6,082 nt of DNA from UBA6911 sp964481255 (GCA_964481255.1 CAYZTZ010000178.1:1-6082), one strand, 5' to 3'; shown: positions 1-6,059, counted from the stretch's first letter. A program made the numbers and translations. Notes: generated by a model not told the origin, from the sequence alone.

Positions 1-9
1 CGTGCTCAC
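1..9 (+). repeat. Tail of a truncated palindromic repeat copy
   Basis: The first nine bases (CGTGCTCAC) equal the last nine bases of the two complete repeat copies at 68-95 and 116-143. This suggests that the window begins inside a third copy and that the array continues to the left. Nine bases alone could match by chance; the case rests on the nearness of the two full copies. Confidence 0.45.
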
Positions 10-67
10 GAAATATTCGTGTGAGGATGAGCCCTCTGGGCCGTCCGGGGATCTGGGAAACAGGCGG

Positions 68-95
68 ACGCACGGCTCTGGAGAGCCGTGCTCAC
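68..95 (+). repeat. 28-bp palindromic intergenic repeat, copy A
   Basis: This 28-bp unit is identical to 116-143. Its core is a perfect inverted repeat, CACGGCTCT-GG-AGAGCCGTG (71-90), able to fold into a 9-bp stem, followed by CTCAC. It lies in gene-free DNA downstream of the tannase gene. It resembles REP-type palindromic units, which in many bacteria are mobilised by a transposase encoded elsewhere. No transposase is visible here. As a GC-rich hairpin it could also help to stop or stabilise the tannase transcript. Confidence 0.8.
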
Positions 96-115
96 CAAAA
101 CCCAGGTAGGGGCCA

Positions 116-143
116 ACGCACGGCTCTGGAGAGCCGTGCTCAC
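116..143 (+). repeat. 28-bp palindromic intergenic repeat, copy B
   Basis: This is an exact second copy of the unit at 68-95, in the same orientation and separated from it by 20 bp. The palindromic core CACGGCTCT-GG-AGAGCCGTG occupies 119-138. A diverged copy lies in the opposite orientation at 5344-5371, so the unit occurs on both sides of the block of minus-strand genes. Type and mobility are inferred; the identity of the copies is seen directly. Confidence 0.8.
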
Positions 144-163
144 AGGAGTGACGGTGGACGACC

Positions 164-195
164 ATAATCATGCCGAAACAGCAATCAATGATTAT
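164..195 (-). repeat. AT-rich inverted repeat at the tannase 3' end
   Basis: ATAATCAT (164-171) and ATGATTAT (188-195) are perfect 8-bp complements around a 16-bp loop. The right arm includes the tannase stop codon (192-194). In the minus-strand transcript this would form a weak stem at the very end of the message. It has neither the GC-rich stem nor the U run of a normal intrinsic terminator, so a role in 3'-end stability is only possible. Confidence 0.35.
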
Positions 196-1664
196 CGAGT
201 GCTACTGCGGCATATTCGGTCGATCCATGCAAAAAGCTCATCCAGGTCGTAATCCCCGCCATGTCCTTGTCCCCAAGGCATCGCGAAGTCGACGTCGGCG
301 CCGTGGTTCTCGAGCTTCGCGGCCAGGATGACGGGAACGGCAAGCGAGGTGTCCCGGTCCACGAGGCCATGCCGGATGCGCCAATAGCGCGCCGTGGTCG
401 TCGCCGCAGCGCCGATGTATTCCATCGGATTCATCATCCTGACGACGGCAGGGTCGGCGACGGAACGGTCCCGGCTGTTGCTCGCGCCGAATGCAGTGAA
501 ATGCCGCTTGTCGGTCGTTGCGTTGCCGAAGAGGCTGTTCTCCGGCGAACCCAGATCCGGGGAATCAAAAGCAGGCGCTGGTTTCATTCGCGTGGCGTAC
601 GCGGGGAACCTGCCGAGATCGACATCGGTGACGCTTCCGTCCCGGATCGTCAGCCATCCCAAGCCGGACAGGGCTTTTCCTTCACTTAAGGCCCGTTGCG
701 CCGACGCGATTACGAAGGACTTGACATAATCTCTGAAGGGTCCTTCTCCGCTTTCGTCCAGAGTAAGGCTGCGCCCCTTCGGGTCGCGGAGTCCCAGGCT
801 GTTTACGTAGGCGGGGAACAGGGCCTTCAGTTTCTGAGACAACCCGATCTGATCGGCGTCCATCGTATTCTTGCGTCCAAACTGAACGTAGTCCCACACG
901 CCGTGAAACAGCCACTCGTAGGCCGCATCGGCGTTTTCCAGGTTTGTGATGGGACAGTAGCAGGACGCGGCAAATATATCGTCGCGCGCAACGGCCGCGC
1001 CGATGTCCTTCAGAAAGGGCTCGTAATCGGGGTTGTTGCCGGTCGCGCCCAGAAGCGAGGAGAGGGCCCCGCCCGCGCTCGTGCCGTTGGATACTATCCT
1101 CTCGGCGTTTCCGGGCATGATCGCGTCGTTATGGCGCAGATATCGAACAGCCGCTTTCAGGTCCACAATGCAGGCCGGCGCTTTACCGATATAAAGCCCG
1201 TCACCGCCTTTCAGAGTGCGTCCGCGCGCGCCGGGGGCCGCCACGACAAAACCCCTCGCCAGCGCCAGTGAAATGGTGTTGGGGCGTCCCATCCTGTCCA
1301 CTCCAGGGCTCCCCGGAGGGCCCGGCATGTAGCCGCCGACGGTGTTGGGCAAAAAGACCGGCGCCGTCTCGGCCGTATAGCCTCCCACGGACCTGCCCTC
1401 GCAGTACTCGGCGGGAACGTAGAAATTCATTGTCTGATAATTGGCGGCGACAGGCTTCGAGACGTAGAGGATCCCTTCATAGGCGCGGTAAGTGACGGTC
1501 CGGCCATCCGATGTCAGGGTCTTAACCGTGAATTTGTCGGCATCGAACTCCAGACCATCCCGGCTTGATGGAATAGAGGCGCGTTGCCCGACAAACAGCA
1601 GCAGGGCCAGACTGCCCGCTGCGAGAACAATTCCATACCATTTTCGACTTCCCGCATGGAACAA
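192..1664 (-). CDS. Exported subtype-B tannase (gallate esterase, alpha/beta hydrolase)
   Basis: This 490-residue protein is predicted to cleave galloyl ester bonds (EC 3.1.1.20), releasing gallate. Residues 11-25 form a hydrophobic stretch after a basic start, so it is a signal peptide or membrane anchor; cleavage near residue 29 is plausible. The nucleophile elbow GTSAGG gives Ser196. Asp436 and His468 (GQGHGG) complete the triad, and their spacing of 32 equals Asp419-His451 of Lactobacillus plantarum tannase as I recall it. Lys361, Glu375 and Asp438 fall where that enzyme's three gallate-hydroxyl-binding residues (Lys343, Glu357, Asp421) are expected. Family signatures APGARGRT and YCPITNLENADAAYEW are present. 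Length is near the family norm of about 470 plus a leader. The start is TTG at 1664, chosen because AAGGAGG lies six to seven bases upstream. The ATG at 1657 is out of frame. A 234-bp gap separates it from the ydhYVW-type operon, so it may be transcribed on its own. A related feruloyl-type esterase is the alternative. Confidence 0.9.
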   Translation of the reverse strand: MFHAGSRKWYGIVLAAGSLALLLFVGQRASIPSSRDGLEFDADKFTVKTLTSDGRTVTYRAYEGILYVSKPVAANYQTMNFYVPAEYCEGRSVGGYTAETAPVFLPNTVGGYMPGPPGSPGVDRMGRPNTISLALARGFVVAAPGARGRTLKGGDGLYIGKAPACIVDLKAAVRYLRHNDAIMPGNAERIVSNGTSAGGALSSLLGATGNNPDYEPFLKDIGAAVARDDIFAASCYCPITNLENADAAYEWLFHGVWDYVQFGRKNTMDADQIGLSQKLKALFPAYVNSLGLRDPKGRSLTLDESGEGPFRDYVKSFVIASAQRALSEGKALSGLGWLTIRDGSVTDVDLGRFPAYATRMKPAPAFDSPDLGSPENSLFGNATTDKRHFTAFGASNSRDRSVADPAVVRMMNPMEYIGAAATTTARYWRIRHGLVDRDTSLAVPVILAAKLENHGADVDFAMPWGQGHGGDYDLDELFAWIDRICRSSTR

Positions 1665-1680
1665 CCGGCTCCTCCTTCAG
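1665..1680 (-). promoter_or_regulatory. Strong ribosome binding site that fixes the tannase TTG start
   Basis: The minus strand reads CTGAAGGAGGAGCCGG directly before TTG at 1664. AAGGAGG is a near-complete match to the anti-Shine-Dalgarno sequence at good spacing. No in-frame ATG or GTG lies in a comparable position, so the unusual TTG start is well supported. Confidence 0.75.
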
Positions 1681-1729
1681 ATCCGGGTCCGGACCTGTTC
1701 GTACCGCCGCAGGATCCTATGAGAACTAT

Positions 1730-1766
1730 CGGAAGTTCCTTTTCCCCGCAGAAAAAAGAGCTTCCG
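1730..1766. repeat. Long imperfect hairpin between the tannase gene and the oxidoreductase operon
   Basis: Arms 1730-1745 and 1751-1766 can pair at 13 of 16 positions around a 5-base loop, closed by CGGAAG and CTTCCG. It lies 133 bp past the end of the small operon gene and about 65 bp before the tannase start. No clear U run follows on the minus strand, so it does not look like a standard intrinsic terminator. It may be a processing or attenuation element in the tannase leader. The rest of the 1665-1898 gap shows no convincing gene. A TTGATA hexamer (1867-1872, minus strand) has only a poor -10 partner. Confidence 0.4.
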
Positions 1767-1898
1767 GCGCAATCGCAAGACATTCATGACACCCATCGCT
1801 TTCCCATGCGCCGCATCCGCCGCCGAAGGGGCGTTCAGCGTTGCGCTATCGGATCTCTCGTTCTTATATCAACGATTTGTCGCGGCCCGATCCCATCC

Positions 1899-2444
1899 CT
1901 ATGGGTTTTGGAGGCTGCCGACGGAAAACCATTCGGCCAGCGACTCCGCATGTTCCCGAGTCATGTGGAGCGATGAGAACAGATACAGAGCCCCGCTCGA
2001 CGACTTCACAAGCAGGATGTCCGCGTAATCCCGGGCGGCATGGATGTCGCGCAGCGCTCGATCAAGAACATCCTTAGAAAACAGGAAAGGAGCATTTTCG
2101 AAAGCCTCGATGGGCGTAGGCCGGGGGTACAGGCGGGAATCCCCGCGCACGGTTTGGGCGATGACCCAGCAGACATCGTCGCAGGCGGCGCGCGCCGCGG
2201 TCTCCGCGTAGGCGCGGGTCATATGCCGCTGCGAATAGAGATAGTCTCCCCCCCGCTCCCGGATCAATCCGATATCGCCCATATCGGCCTCCGCCCACGA
2301 TTGCTTCCACGCGGCGAAATCTTCCGCCTTCCCCTGCCATGCCTCACCGAGAGGAAGCAGGCGGCCACGTCGCGAAGCCTCGCGGACTTTCCGGGCGATT
2401 GCTTCACATGGCTCGATGGAATCCAGGTCCGGCGGTTCAGCCAT
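1899..2444 (-). CDS. Small protein of unknown function, third gene of a ydhYVW-type operon (YdhW-like by position)
   Basis: This 181-residue soluble protein follows the oxidoreductase gene by 16 bp and takes the place of ydhW in the E. coli operon ydhY-ydhV-ydhW. I know of no assigned biochemical function. There is no signal peptide, membrane segment or cysteine metal motif; the cysteines (13, 88, 92) are scattered. It has an internal repeat: residues 57-81 and 142-167 both follow the pattern DI-x-L-[IV]...[YL]-[YF]-S-x-x-HMTR-x-x-AE, with HMTR at 74-77 and 160-163. The start is ATG at 2444, preceded by GGAG eight bases upstream. An in-frame GTG at 2471 would add nine residues and overlap the upstream gene, but lacks as good a site. 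Likely roles, by context only, are assembly or partner protein for the metalloenzyme. Identification as YdhW rests on gene order and size (E. coli protein about 215 residues), not on recalled sequence identity. Confidence 0.8.
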   Translation of the reverse strand: MAEPPDLDSIEPCEAIARKVREASRRGRLLPLGEAWQGKAEDFAAWKQSWAEADMGDIGLIRERGGDYLYSQRHMTRAYAETAARAACDDVCWVIAQTVRGDSRLYPRPTPIEAFENAPFLFSKDVLDRALRDIHAARDYADILLVKSSSGALYLFSSLHMTREHAESLAEWFSVGSLQNP

Positions 2445-2460
2445 CCTGTCTTCTCCAATC

Positions 2461-4563
2461 TTAGATTCCACGCGGCAACAGATTCATTTGAGCGAGTTTG
2501 TCCGCGACATCCTTCAAGCCCACCCTCTCGAGCGCCGCGCGCGTGGGGGCGCCGGTTTTCCGATCCCAGCCCAGCGCCTGGTAGAAGAGATCCTTCGCGC
2601 GCTCCATGTCGTCGCGATCCATGCTGATCACGCCCGCCTCAAAGGGCTTCTTCCCCTGCGGCGGCTCGAAGACATAATCCGGAATCGTGTCGTGCCGCGA
2701 GCGCATTTCCATCGTCCCCATGTCGCGGATCGTCAGTGCCCGGTGCAGGTTGAAAATCCGCGCGGCGACCAGGTCCAGTTCACCGGCGCCCTTCCCGTCG
2801 CCGGTGACGGCGGAGTACATCAGCGCCTCGGCGGCGTTGTCGCCCTCGTAGCTGCGCGACTTCAGCGGCGAGGCCGCCATCGGATACATCCAGTTGCAGA
2901 GCGTGAGCGAGTCATGCAGTTCCTTCCGCAGAAGCGCCCAGACGGCGAACTTCGCCTTCGCGGGGTTCATCGGCGTATAGTTTCGGGCCTCGTCGATCGC
3001 CTCCGGGCCCCAGAGTTTTGCCGCGACGCTTTTCTGGACCTTGATGGGGAGGCCGTTGCGGATGAAATTGGAATGGGAATGGCATTGCGCGTCCCGGTTA
3101 TAAATCAGGTTGATCAGCACGCCCGCCTGCCCCGCCTCCTCGTTGGCATGATGCCCCGGGTGCCCCATCTTCCAATAATGCGTCGCCTCGCTGACGTAGG
3201 AGTCCGGAAATTTCCAGCGTTCGGCCAGGTATCCCGGGCCCTGGCCGAACGCCTCGCCGAATTCCCCTTCACGGAACGCGATACGCCTGTAGATCTCCTT
3301 CAGGAAAGCAGGGTCGCCTTTCTCGCATTTATCCCAATCCAAGGAGGCGTATTCCTTCGCGGGCAGGTTTGCCTTGATGAAACCGTTTTCGTAGGCGTAC
3401 CGGAAATCCCTTTGCAGCTGGCTGTAGTGGGTCCAGACGCCGTAGTCGTCCGCCATGTGTTTTCCGACGACGGCCGCCTCGATGCTGGTCTGGCCGCGCG
3501 GACCGTCGGGGAATTCCTTGAAATACATCCGCCCGTTCCACCCGACGCACGTGCTGGCGGCGTAACGGCTGACGCCGTATTTGGATTCCACAGCAGGCAC
3601 GTCGATCTGGGAATGGCATCGGATCGGGCAGGACGCGCATCCTCCCATGCGGACGGTATGCTTTTCCGCCTCGGGCCCCAGGTCGTAGGTCGCTTTCATG
3701 GTCCGGAATCCGATCCGGTTGAGCTCTTCGGGGCGGCACTCCCCGGTCTCGATCGGCGGCTTGGCAGCGCCCCAGAACAGTCCCTTTCGGGCGGTCCACC
3801 GGCTGGCGGGGAAGGAGTATTCGGCCCACGGCTGGGGCGTGCTGGGGACCGCGTGCTGATTATTCGCTCCCATAATGGAAAGGATATAGCGGCGCACTCT
3901 TTTCCATTCCCGCGCATCCGCGGCGATTCTGACCGCGCCGGCGCCGCGCACCGCAATCGCCTTGAGCTTCTTTGATCCGAAGACGCCGCCGACTCCGCCG
4001 GCGGAATGGGAGAAGGCGTTCATCACCGAAGACATGCGGACCAGATTTTCGCCCGCCTGCCCTATCGCGGCCACCTGAGTCTCGGGGCCCAGTTCCTGAC
4101 AGATGGACGCCGTCGCATAATAAATCCCGTTTCCCCACAAATGCGCGGCGTCCCGGATCTCGACTCTACCATCCAGCACGGCGATATAGACGGGCTTGTC
4201 CGATTTACCTTCGATGATGACGCCGTCCCAGCCCGCGTATTTGAGCTCCGCTCCCCAGTGGCCTCCCATGTGGCCGGTGCCGACAAGCTCTTTCGGATAG
4301 ACGCAGGGGAAGATCGTTGTAATGGAGGTGCGCCCGCCGCAGGGAGCGCTGGTGCCCGTCAAGGGGCCGCCGGCCAGGATGATCTTGTTGGCCTCGTCGA
4401 AACAGCCTGTGCCCGCGGGCACCTCATCCCATAGGACGCGGTAGCCGATTCCGGTCCCTCCAAGATAATCCTTGTATTTCGCGATCGTGTCTTCCGTTGA
4501 TATCTTTCCTGTGGAAAGATTGACGCGCAGCGTTTTGCCCGTCCAGCCTCCGTATTCAGCCAT
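2461..4563 (-). CDS. ydhV: Aldehyde:ferredoxin oxidoreductase-family Mo/W enzyme, YdhV-like
   Basis: This 700-residue protein has the same length as E. coli YdhV and shares many stretches with it as I remember it, such as WAEYS-x-P-x-SRWTARKGLFWGAA (246-267), GPLTG (66-70), AAIGQAGENLV (165-175) and HHANE (471-475). Family members bind a bis-pterin molybdenum or tungsten cofactor and one [4Fe-4S] cluster; E. coli YdhV was reported to bind molybdenum. Cluster ligands visible here are Cys309, Cys312 and Cys316 (CX2CX3C), with Cys556 (LCNW) the likely fourth. Typical AOR enzymes oxidise aldehydes to acids or reverse this; the substrate of the YdhV branch is unknown to me. No export signal is present. 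It starts at ATG 4563, five bases after the ferredoxin stop, behind GGGGAGGT at ideal spacing. An in-frame start at 4599 would extend into the ferredoxin gene and adds nothing family-like. The BamB-type benzoyl-CoA reductase subunit is a more distant alternative. Confidence 0.93.
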   Translation of the reverse strand: MAEYGGWTGKTLRVNLSTGKISTEDTIAKYKDYLGGTGIGYRVLWDEVPAGTGCFDEANKIILAGGPLTGTSAPCGGRTSITTIFPCVYPKELVGTGHMGGHWGAELKYAGWDGVIIEGKSDKPVYIAVLDGRVEIRDAAHLWGNGIYYATASICQELGPETQVAAIGQAGENLVRMSSVMNAFSHSAGGVGGVFGSKKLKAIAVRGAGAVRIAADAREWKRVRRYILSIMGANNQHAVPSTPQPWAEYSFPASRWTARKGLFWGAAKPPIETGECRPEELNRIGFRTMKATYDLGPEAEKHTVRMGGCASCPIRCHSQIDVPAVESKYGVSRYAASTCVGWNGRMYFKEFPDGPRGQTSIEAAVVGKHMADDYGVWTHYSQLQRDFRYAYENGFIKANLPAKEYASLDWDKCEKGDPAFLKEIYRRIAFREGEFGEAFGQGPGYLAERWKFPDSYVSEATHYWKMGHPGHHANEEAGQAGVLINLIYNRDAQCHSHSNFIRNGLPIKVQKSVAAKLWGPEAIDEARNYTPMNPAKAKFAVWALLRKELHDSLTLCNWMYPMAASPLKSRSYEGDNAAEALMYSAVTGDGKGAGELDLVAARIFNLHRALTIRDMGTMEMRSRHDTIPDYVFEPPQGKKPFEAGVISMDRDDMERAKDLFYQALGWDRKTGAPTRAALERVGLKDVADKLAQMNLLPRGI

Positions 4564-4568
4564 AGGCC

Positions 4569-5267
4569 TTACCTCCCCTTCGAATGACAGCCGCCGCATC
4601 CGGCCGAATGGTAGTCCTTGGCGATCGGCATGACAGGCTGACGCGCCGGAACCGCCTTCGTGAGATTGACCCAGGGGACAAACCTAAGGGCGCCGGTGGG
4701 ACAGACGGCCGCACATTCAGGCTCGCCGCCGCAAAGGAAGCACTTGCCCGCTTTCGCCGCCATCTCGTCGAAGACGGTCATCTCCCACGGGCACGCGCGT
4801 TGGCAGGTTCTGCATCCGCGGCATTTATCCCGATCGACGACGCGGGCTCCCGTTTTCGGATCCCTTACGATCGCCTGATAGGGACACGCGGTAGCGCAGG
4901 GCACGGGGTGCGGGCACTGCAGGCATACATCCTGAATCACGCGGAGGTTGCCGAACTGGCCCATGCCGCGCCCGAAACCTCCCTGCTGTCCCTTGGGGCC
5001 GAAATTGTAATTGCGCGAGACCTTTACACGCGCCAAAGATGGCTGAGCTCGCCCGTCGTTGTATTCCGAGCACGCCAGTTCACAGAGCTTGCACCCGACG
5101 CACCGCGTGGCGTCGGCCGCCAGAATCCCTTTGGAGTTTTCCAAGATGACGCCCTGAATCTGGGGCAGAAAAGCGCTCCAGACTCCATAAACGGGCAAAG
5201 CCGCTCCTGCGCTCAAGGCGGCTTTTATAAAGCCGCGCCTGCCGGTTTCCGATTTTTCATCCCCCAT
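4569..5267 (-). CDS. ydhY: Four-cluster ferredoxin-like electron-transfer subunit (YdhY-like) with C-terminal CXXCH
   Basis: This 232-residue protein is the predicted electron partner of the adjoining oxidoreductase. Sixteen cysteines form four [4Fe-4S] sites: 56/59/62/66, 115/118/124/128, 149/152/155/159 and 176/179/185/189. The N-terminus has a twin-arginine motif, GRRGFIKAA (9-17), then a hydrophobic stretch to about residue 34, suggesting Tat export or membrane anchoring. The segment after the first cluster (SRNYNFG, 84-90) resembles E. coli YdhY. The protein is longer than the 208-residue E. coli version as I recall it. Its extra tail, residues 219-232, contains C224-G-G-C227-H228, the form of a covalent heme c site. 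The start is ATG 5267, preceded by AAGGA at six to seven bases. It is the first gene of the operon, with its own promoter candidate upstream. Other DMSO-reductase-type iron-sulfur subunits have similar clusters, but the gene pairing favours YdhY. Confidence 0.92.
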   Translation of the reverse strand: MGDEKSETGRRGFIKAALSAGAALPVYGVWSAFLPQIQGVILENSKGILAADATRCVGCKLCELACSEYNDGRAQPSLARVKVSRNYNFGPKGQQGGFGRGMGQFGNLRVIQDVCLQCPHPVPCATACPYQAIVRDPKTGARVVDRDKCRGCRTCQRACPWEMTVFDEMAAKAGKCFLCGGEPECAAVCPTGALRFVPWVNLTKAVPARQPVMPIAKDYHSAGCGGCHSKGR

Positions 5268-5302
5268 GCCTTGTCCTTTCTCCCGAGAAGAGCCTGCAAG
5301 CC

Positions 5303-5331
5303 AGTGTAGCGGCTTCTCCTGTGGATGTCAT
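5303..5331 (-). promoter_or_regulatory. Sigma-70-type promoter for the ydhYVW-type operon
   Basis: On the minus strand, ATGACA (5331-5326; five of six bases match TTGACA) is separated by exactly 17 bp from TACACT (5308-5303; four of six match TATAAT). Transcription would start near 5296, giving a leader of about 29 bases that includes the ribosome binding site. There is no other equally good pair in this gap. Assignment rests on consensus matching only. Confidence 0.55.
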
Positions 5332-5340
5332 CCGTGACAT
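5325..5340. promoter_or_regulatory. Perfect palindrome overlapping the -35 box, candidate operator
   Basis: ATGTCA-TCCG-TGACAT is a perfect 6+6 inverted repeat with a 4-bp centre. It overlaps the -35 box of the operon promoter and is centred about 36-37 bp before the predicted transcription start. Half-sites TGTCA and TGACA separated by four bases have the layout used by Crp/Fnr-family dimers (FNR itself prefers TTGAT-N4-ATCAA). The E. coli ydh operon is known to be FNR-activated, which makes this family attractive. Placement on the -35 box could equally mean repression. Which regulator binds is not known. Confidence 0.5.
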
Positions 5341-5343
5341 TCA

Positions 5344-5371
5344 TGGGAGCAAGGCTCTCCACGGCCGTGCC
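5344..5371 (-). repeat. Diverged, inverted copy of the left-end palindromic repeat
   Basis: Read on the minus strand, this segment matches the 28-bp units at 69-96 and 117-144 at 22 and 23 of 28 positions, respectively, without gaps. The differences include the left arm (GGCCG in place of GGCTC), so the original 9-bp stem is broken, although CACGGCCGTG (minus strand) is itself a 10-bp palindrome. It lies directly upstream of the operon promoter and its palindrome. Confidence 0.6.
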
Positions 5372-5452
5372 ATGCATGAAGCGAAGGCCCTATCGCATTT
5401 CGCAAAAAAGCAGGCCTCATGATATACCTTGTCTCGAAAGCGAGGGATGGCT

Positions 5453-6058
5453 ATGTTGTCGGACCTGATGCCCGCGGTTGCCTACGGCTTTGCCGGGGCT
5501 GCGACTCCGGGCCCTCTGCTGATGTTCCTGCTTTCCCAGGCCGTCAGCAACGGATGGAAGCGCACCCTGCCGGCGACCTTTTCGCCTCTGATCACCGACG
5601 GCCCGGTCGCCGTGCTGGTCCTGGCGGTTTTGAGCCGGGTGCCGCCCGGCCTGATCCATTATCTGCGCCTTGTCGGCGGCGCCTTTATTCTATATCTCGC
5701 TTTCGGAGCATTGAAAGCGTGGCGCGGGTTCAATCCGGAAAAGGCCATCAAGGCTGAATCCAATCCGAAAAGCCTGCTGAGGGCTGTTGTCGTTAATTGG
5801 CTGAATCCCAATCTCTATCTGGGCTGGAGCCTGATTCTGGGCCCGATGGTGCTCGCCGTCTGGCGCAGGTCTCCGGCGATCGGATTCGGGCTGATCGCCG
5901 CATTTTATGCCACACTGATAGCCACCATGATCGCCCTGGTGCTGGTTTTCGCTGCGGCAAGGGCATTGGGCCCCCGCATCCAAAGGGCCCTGATTGCGTG
6001 TTCCTCGGCGGCCCTGGCCCTCCTGGGATTCTATCAACTCTGGATGGGTATCACTTAA
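5453..6058 (+). CDS. LysE/RhtB-family amino-acid exporter-like membrane protein
   Basis: This 201-residue inner-membrane protein has about six hydrophobic segments, near residues 5-28, 41-61, 68-88, 115-137, 143-169 and 179-198, which is the LysE superfamily pattern at its usual length of about 200. The family signature is present: A-x-PGP at 17-21, G34 and TDGP (48-51) near segments 1-2, and NWLNPNLYLGW (115-125) at segment 4. Members export amino acids or related small solutes using the proton gradient; the substrate cannot be read from sequence. The start is ATG 5453 because GAGGG (5442-5446) is spaced six bases before it and the protein then begins at the first membrane segment. In-frame ATG 5447 and TTG 5429 are possible earlier starts. 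It diverges from the ydhYVW-type operon, sharing a gap of about 185 bp, and need not be functionally linked to it. Confidence 0.88.
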   Translation: MLSDLMPAVAYGFAGAATPGPLLMFLLSQAVSNGWKRTLPATFSPLITDGPVAVLVLAVLSRVPPGLIHYLRLVGGAFILYLAFGALKAWRGFNPEKAIKAESNPKSLLRAVVVNWLNPNLYLGWSLILGPMVLAVWRRSPAIGFGLIAAFYATLIATMIALVLVFAAARALGPRIQRALIACSSAALALLGFYQLWMGIT

Positions 6059-6059
6059 A

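Noticed and set aside
68..143. CRISPR-like pair of identical 28-bp repeats
   Set aside because: There are only two full copies with a 20-bp spacer, the repeat is a near-complete palindrome, a diverged copy lies far away in inverse orientation, and no cas gene is present.
261..1271. Plus-strand open frames opposite the tannase gene
   Set aside because: They are antisense to a protein with a full catalytic and substrate-binding residue set and show no recognisable motifs or ribosome binding sites.
1514..1783. Minus-strand 89-codon frame across the tannase start and leader
   Set aside because: It overlaps the tannase signal-peptide region in another frame, has low-complexity composition and no family resemblance.
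1843..1872. Minus-strand promoter for the tannase (TTGATA with a weak -10)
   Set aside because: The -35 hexamer is good but no acceptable -10 hexamer lies at usable spacing.
2416..3975. Long plus-strand open frame (519 codons) opposite the oxidoreductase gene
   Set aside because: It lies almost wholly antisense to the well-recognised YdhV-like gene, is rich in Arg, Gly and Val as expected for GC-rich antisense frames, and shows no family motif.
2461..4563. BamB-type class II benzoyl-CoA reductase subunit
   Set aside because: BamB belongs to the same superfamily and would fit an aromatic theme, but the length, local motifs and flanking YdhY and YdhW-like genes match YdhV, and no BamC-I-like genes are present.
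4584..5309. Plus-strand open frame (241 codons) opposite the ferredoxin gene
   Set aside because: The opposite strand carries sixteen correctly spaced cluster cysteines, so this frame is a by-product of GC-rich codon use.
5398..5426. Plus-strand promoter for the exporter (TTTCGC, 17 bp, GATATA)
   Set aside because: The match to consensus is poor at both boxes, so it is not listed as a feature.
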